The notes beneath the pieces are model-generated. The model ran no database searches. It worked only from the letters and a program-made list of their open reading frames with translations, and had not been told where the DNA came from. Below, one piece after another: positions 31,809 through 32,014 of a stretch of DNA of 32,014 bases (the stretch's first letter is position 1; every line of letters begins with the position of its first letter). The stretch covers positions 1 through 32,014 of the forward strand of contig JAISLU010000109.1 in the NCBI GenBank assembly GCA_031277095.1, in the 5' to 3' direction. Source of the DNA: Synergistaceae bacterium. Its GTDB lineage: Bacteria > Synergistota > Synergistia > Synergistales > Aminobacteriaceae. The translations under genes and the position numbers were made by a program.

Positions 31809-32014
31809 TTACGATGATGATGAAAGTAATAGCTCAAATTGGGATGGAATCAGTGACAGAATTTTTTTTTTTTAATTTTTAATTTTGCACAGTGCGGGGT
31901 GGAGTCCAAACTGGGTCCACTCGGCACGTCGGCCACTTACTGGCCTATTGTACCTGCCCCGGGTGATTGTGAGAATGGAGAATTTGGTGGAATGAATGGC
32001 AGGGGAAACCGAAG
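31809..32014. other. Right edge: sequence unlike the rest, possibly foreign
   Basis: The segment follows a (GAG)n(GAA)n tract with a 12-T run and AT-rich sequence, then about 120 bases with an open plus-strand frame containing LGPLGTSATYWPIVPAPGD and NGEFGGMNGRGNR. From memory, this resembles a repeated-element translation common in insect genome assemblies; I cannot verify it here. No bacterial gene is recognised. Confidence 0.45.

Noticed and set aside
31447..31875. Plus-strand acidic protein with long poly-Glu runs
   Set aside because: It is the mirror of serine codons in a GLUG-repeat frame on the minus strand, which has conserved protein motifs and a defined end. The plus frame has only repeats and ends in poly-Phe from a T run.

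Overview
The window reads as chromosome from an anaerobic, amino-acid-fermenting, two-membrane bacterium. A member of Synergistota is my best guess. This is an inference from the gene set (2-hydroxyglutarate pathway of glutamate fermentation, LPS-export genes lptA/lptB, a Thermotoga-type ferredoxin, TTG/GTG starts with strong GGAGG sites), not from a marker gene. The right end probably contains foreign, possibly insect, DNA, which would fit a gut metagenome.

Region 1 (1-10413, minus strand) is a catabolic cluster, read from right to left: gctA, gctB, gcdA, hgdC, hgdA, hgdB, then thiolase, 3-hydroxybutyryl-CoA dehydrogenase, a metallo-beta-lactamase-fold hydrolase, and the first 35 residues of an acyl-CoA dehydrogenase cut by the window edge. 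Together they activate 2-hydroxyglutarate to its CoA ester, dehydrate it to glutaconyl-CoA, decarboxylate that to crotonyl-CoA, and supply the enzymes that interconvert C4 acyl-CoAs with acetyl-CoA or butyryl-CoA. A divergent AraC-type regulator (10818-11642, plus) with a good sigma-70-type promoter is the obvious candidate controller.

Region 2 (11643-14600) holds a short tyrosine recombinase broken by one extra T in a homopolymer, a perfect 16-bp hairpin, and a membrane 7TMR-DISM/GGDEF signalling protein with its own promoter. Region 3 (14667-19300) is housekeeping: rpsB-tsf with a clean terminator, then pyrH-frr-cheR on the minus strand, and a divergent HU gene with promoter and terminator. 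Region 4 (19327-21676) has a small recombinase-like protein, a CAU-anticodon tRNA, a ferredoxin with a near-consensus promoter and an unrecognised 378-residue protein. Region 5 (21860-24570) has a DUF2207-type membrane protein and a secreted thioredoxin-like protein. Region 6 (24614-29915) has cobU and cobS (cobalamin nucleotide-loop assembly), a degenerate CobU-like paralogue, a HAD phosphatase, a YbhN-type membrane protein, and lptA-like and lptB. Region 7 (29916-32014) looks accessory: a copy of a 103-bp dispersed repeat, about 440 bp without a gene, a Phd/PIN toxin-antitoxin pair, and the C-terminal end of a GLUG-motif, poly-serine surface protein on the minus strand. After that the sequence changes character.

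The most unusual trait is not a single gene. At least a dozen independent short tandem repeats (11-18 bp units) sit at gene boundaries or inside reading frames. Two of them duplicate the translation-start region of the following gene. Those inside genes add multiples of three bases and encode low-complexity insertions such as four copies of NREKK. No CRISPR array, rRNA or riboswitch was seen.
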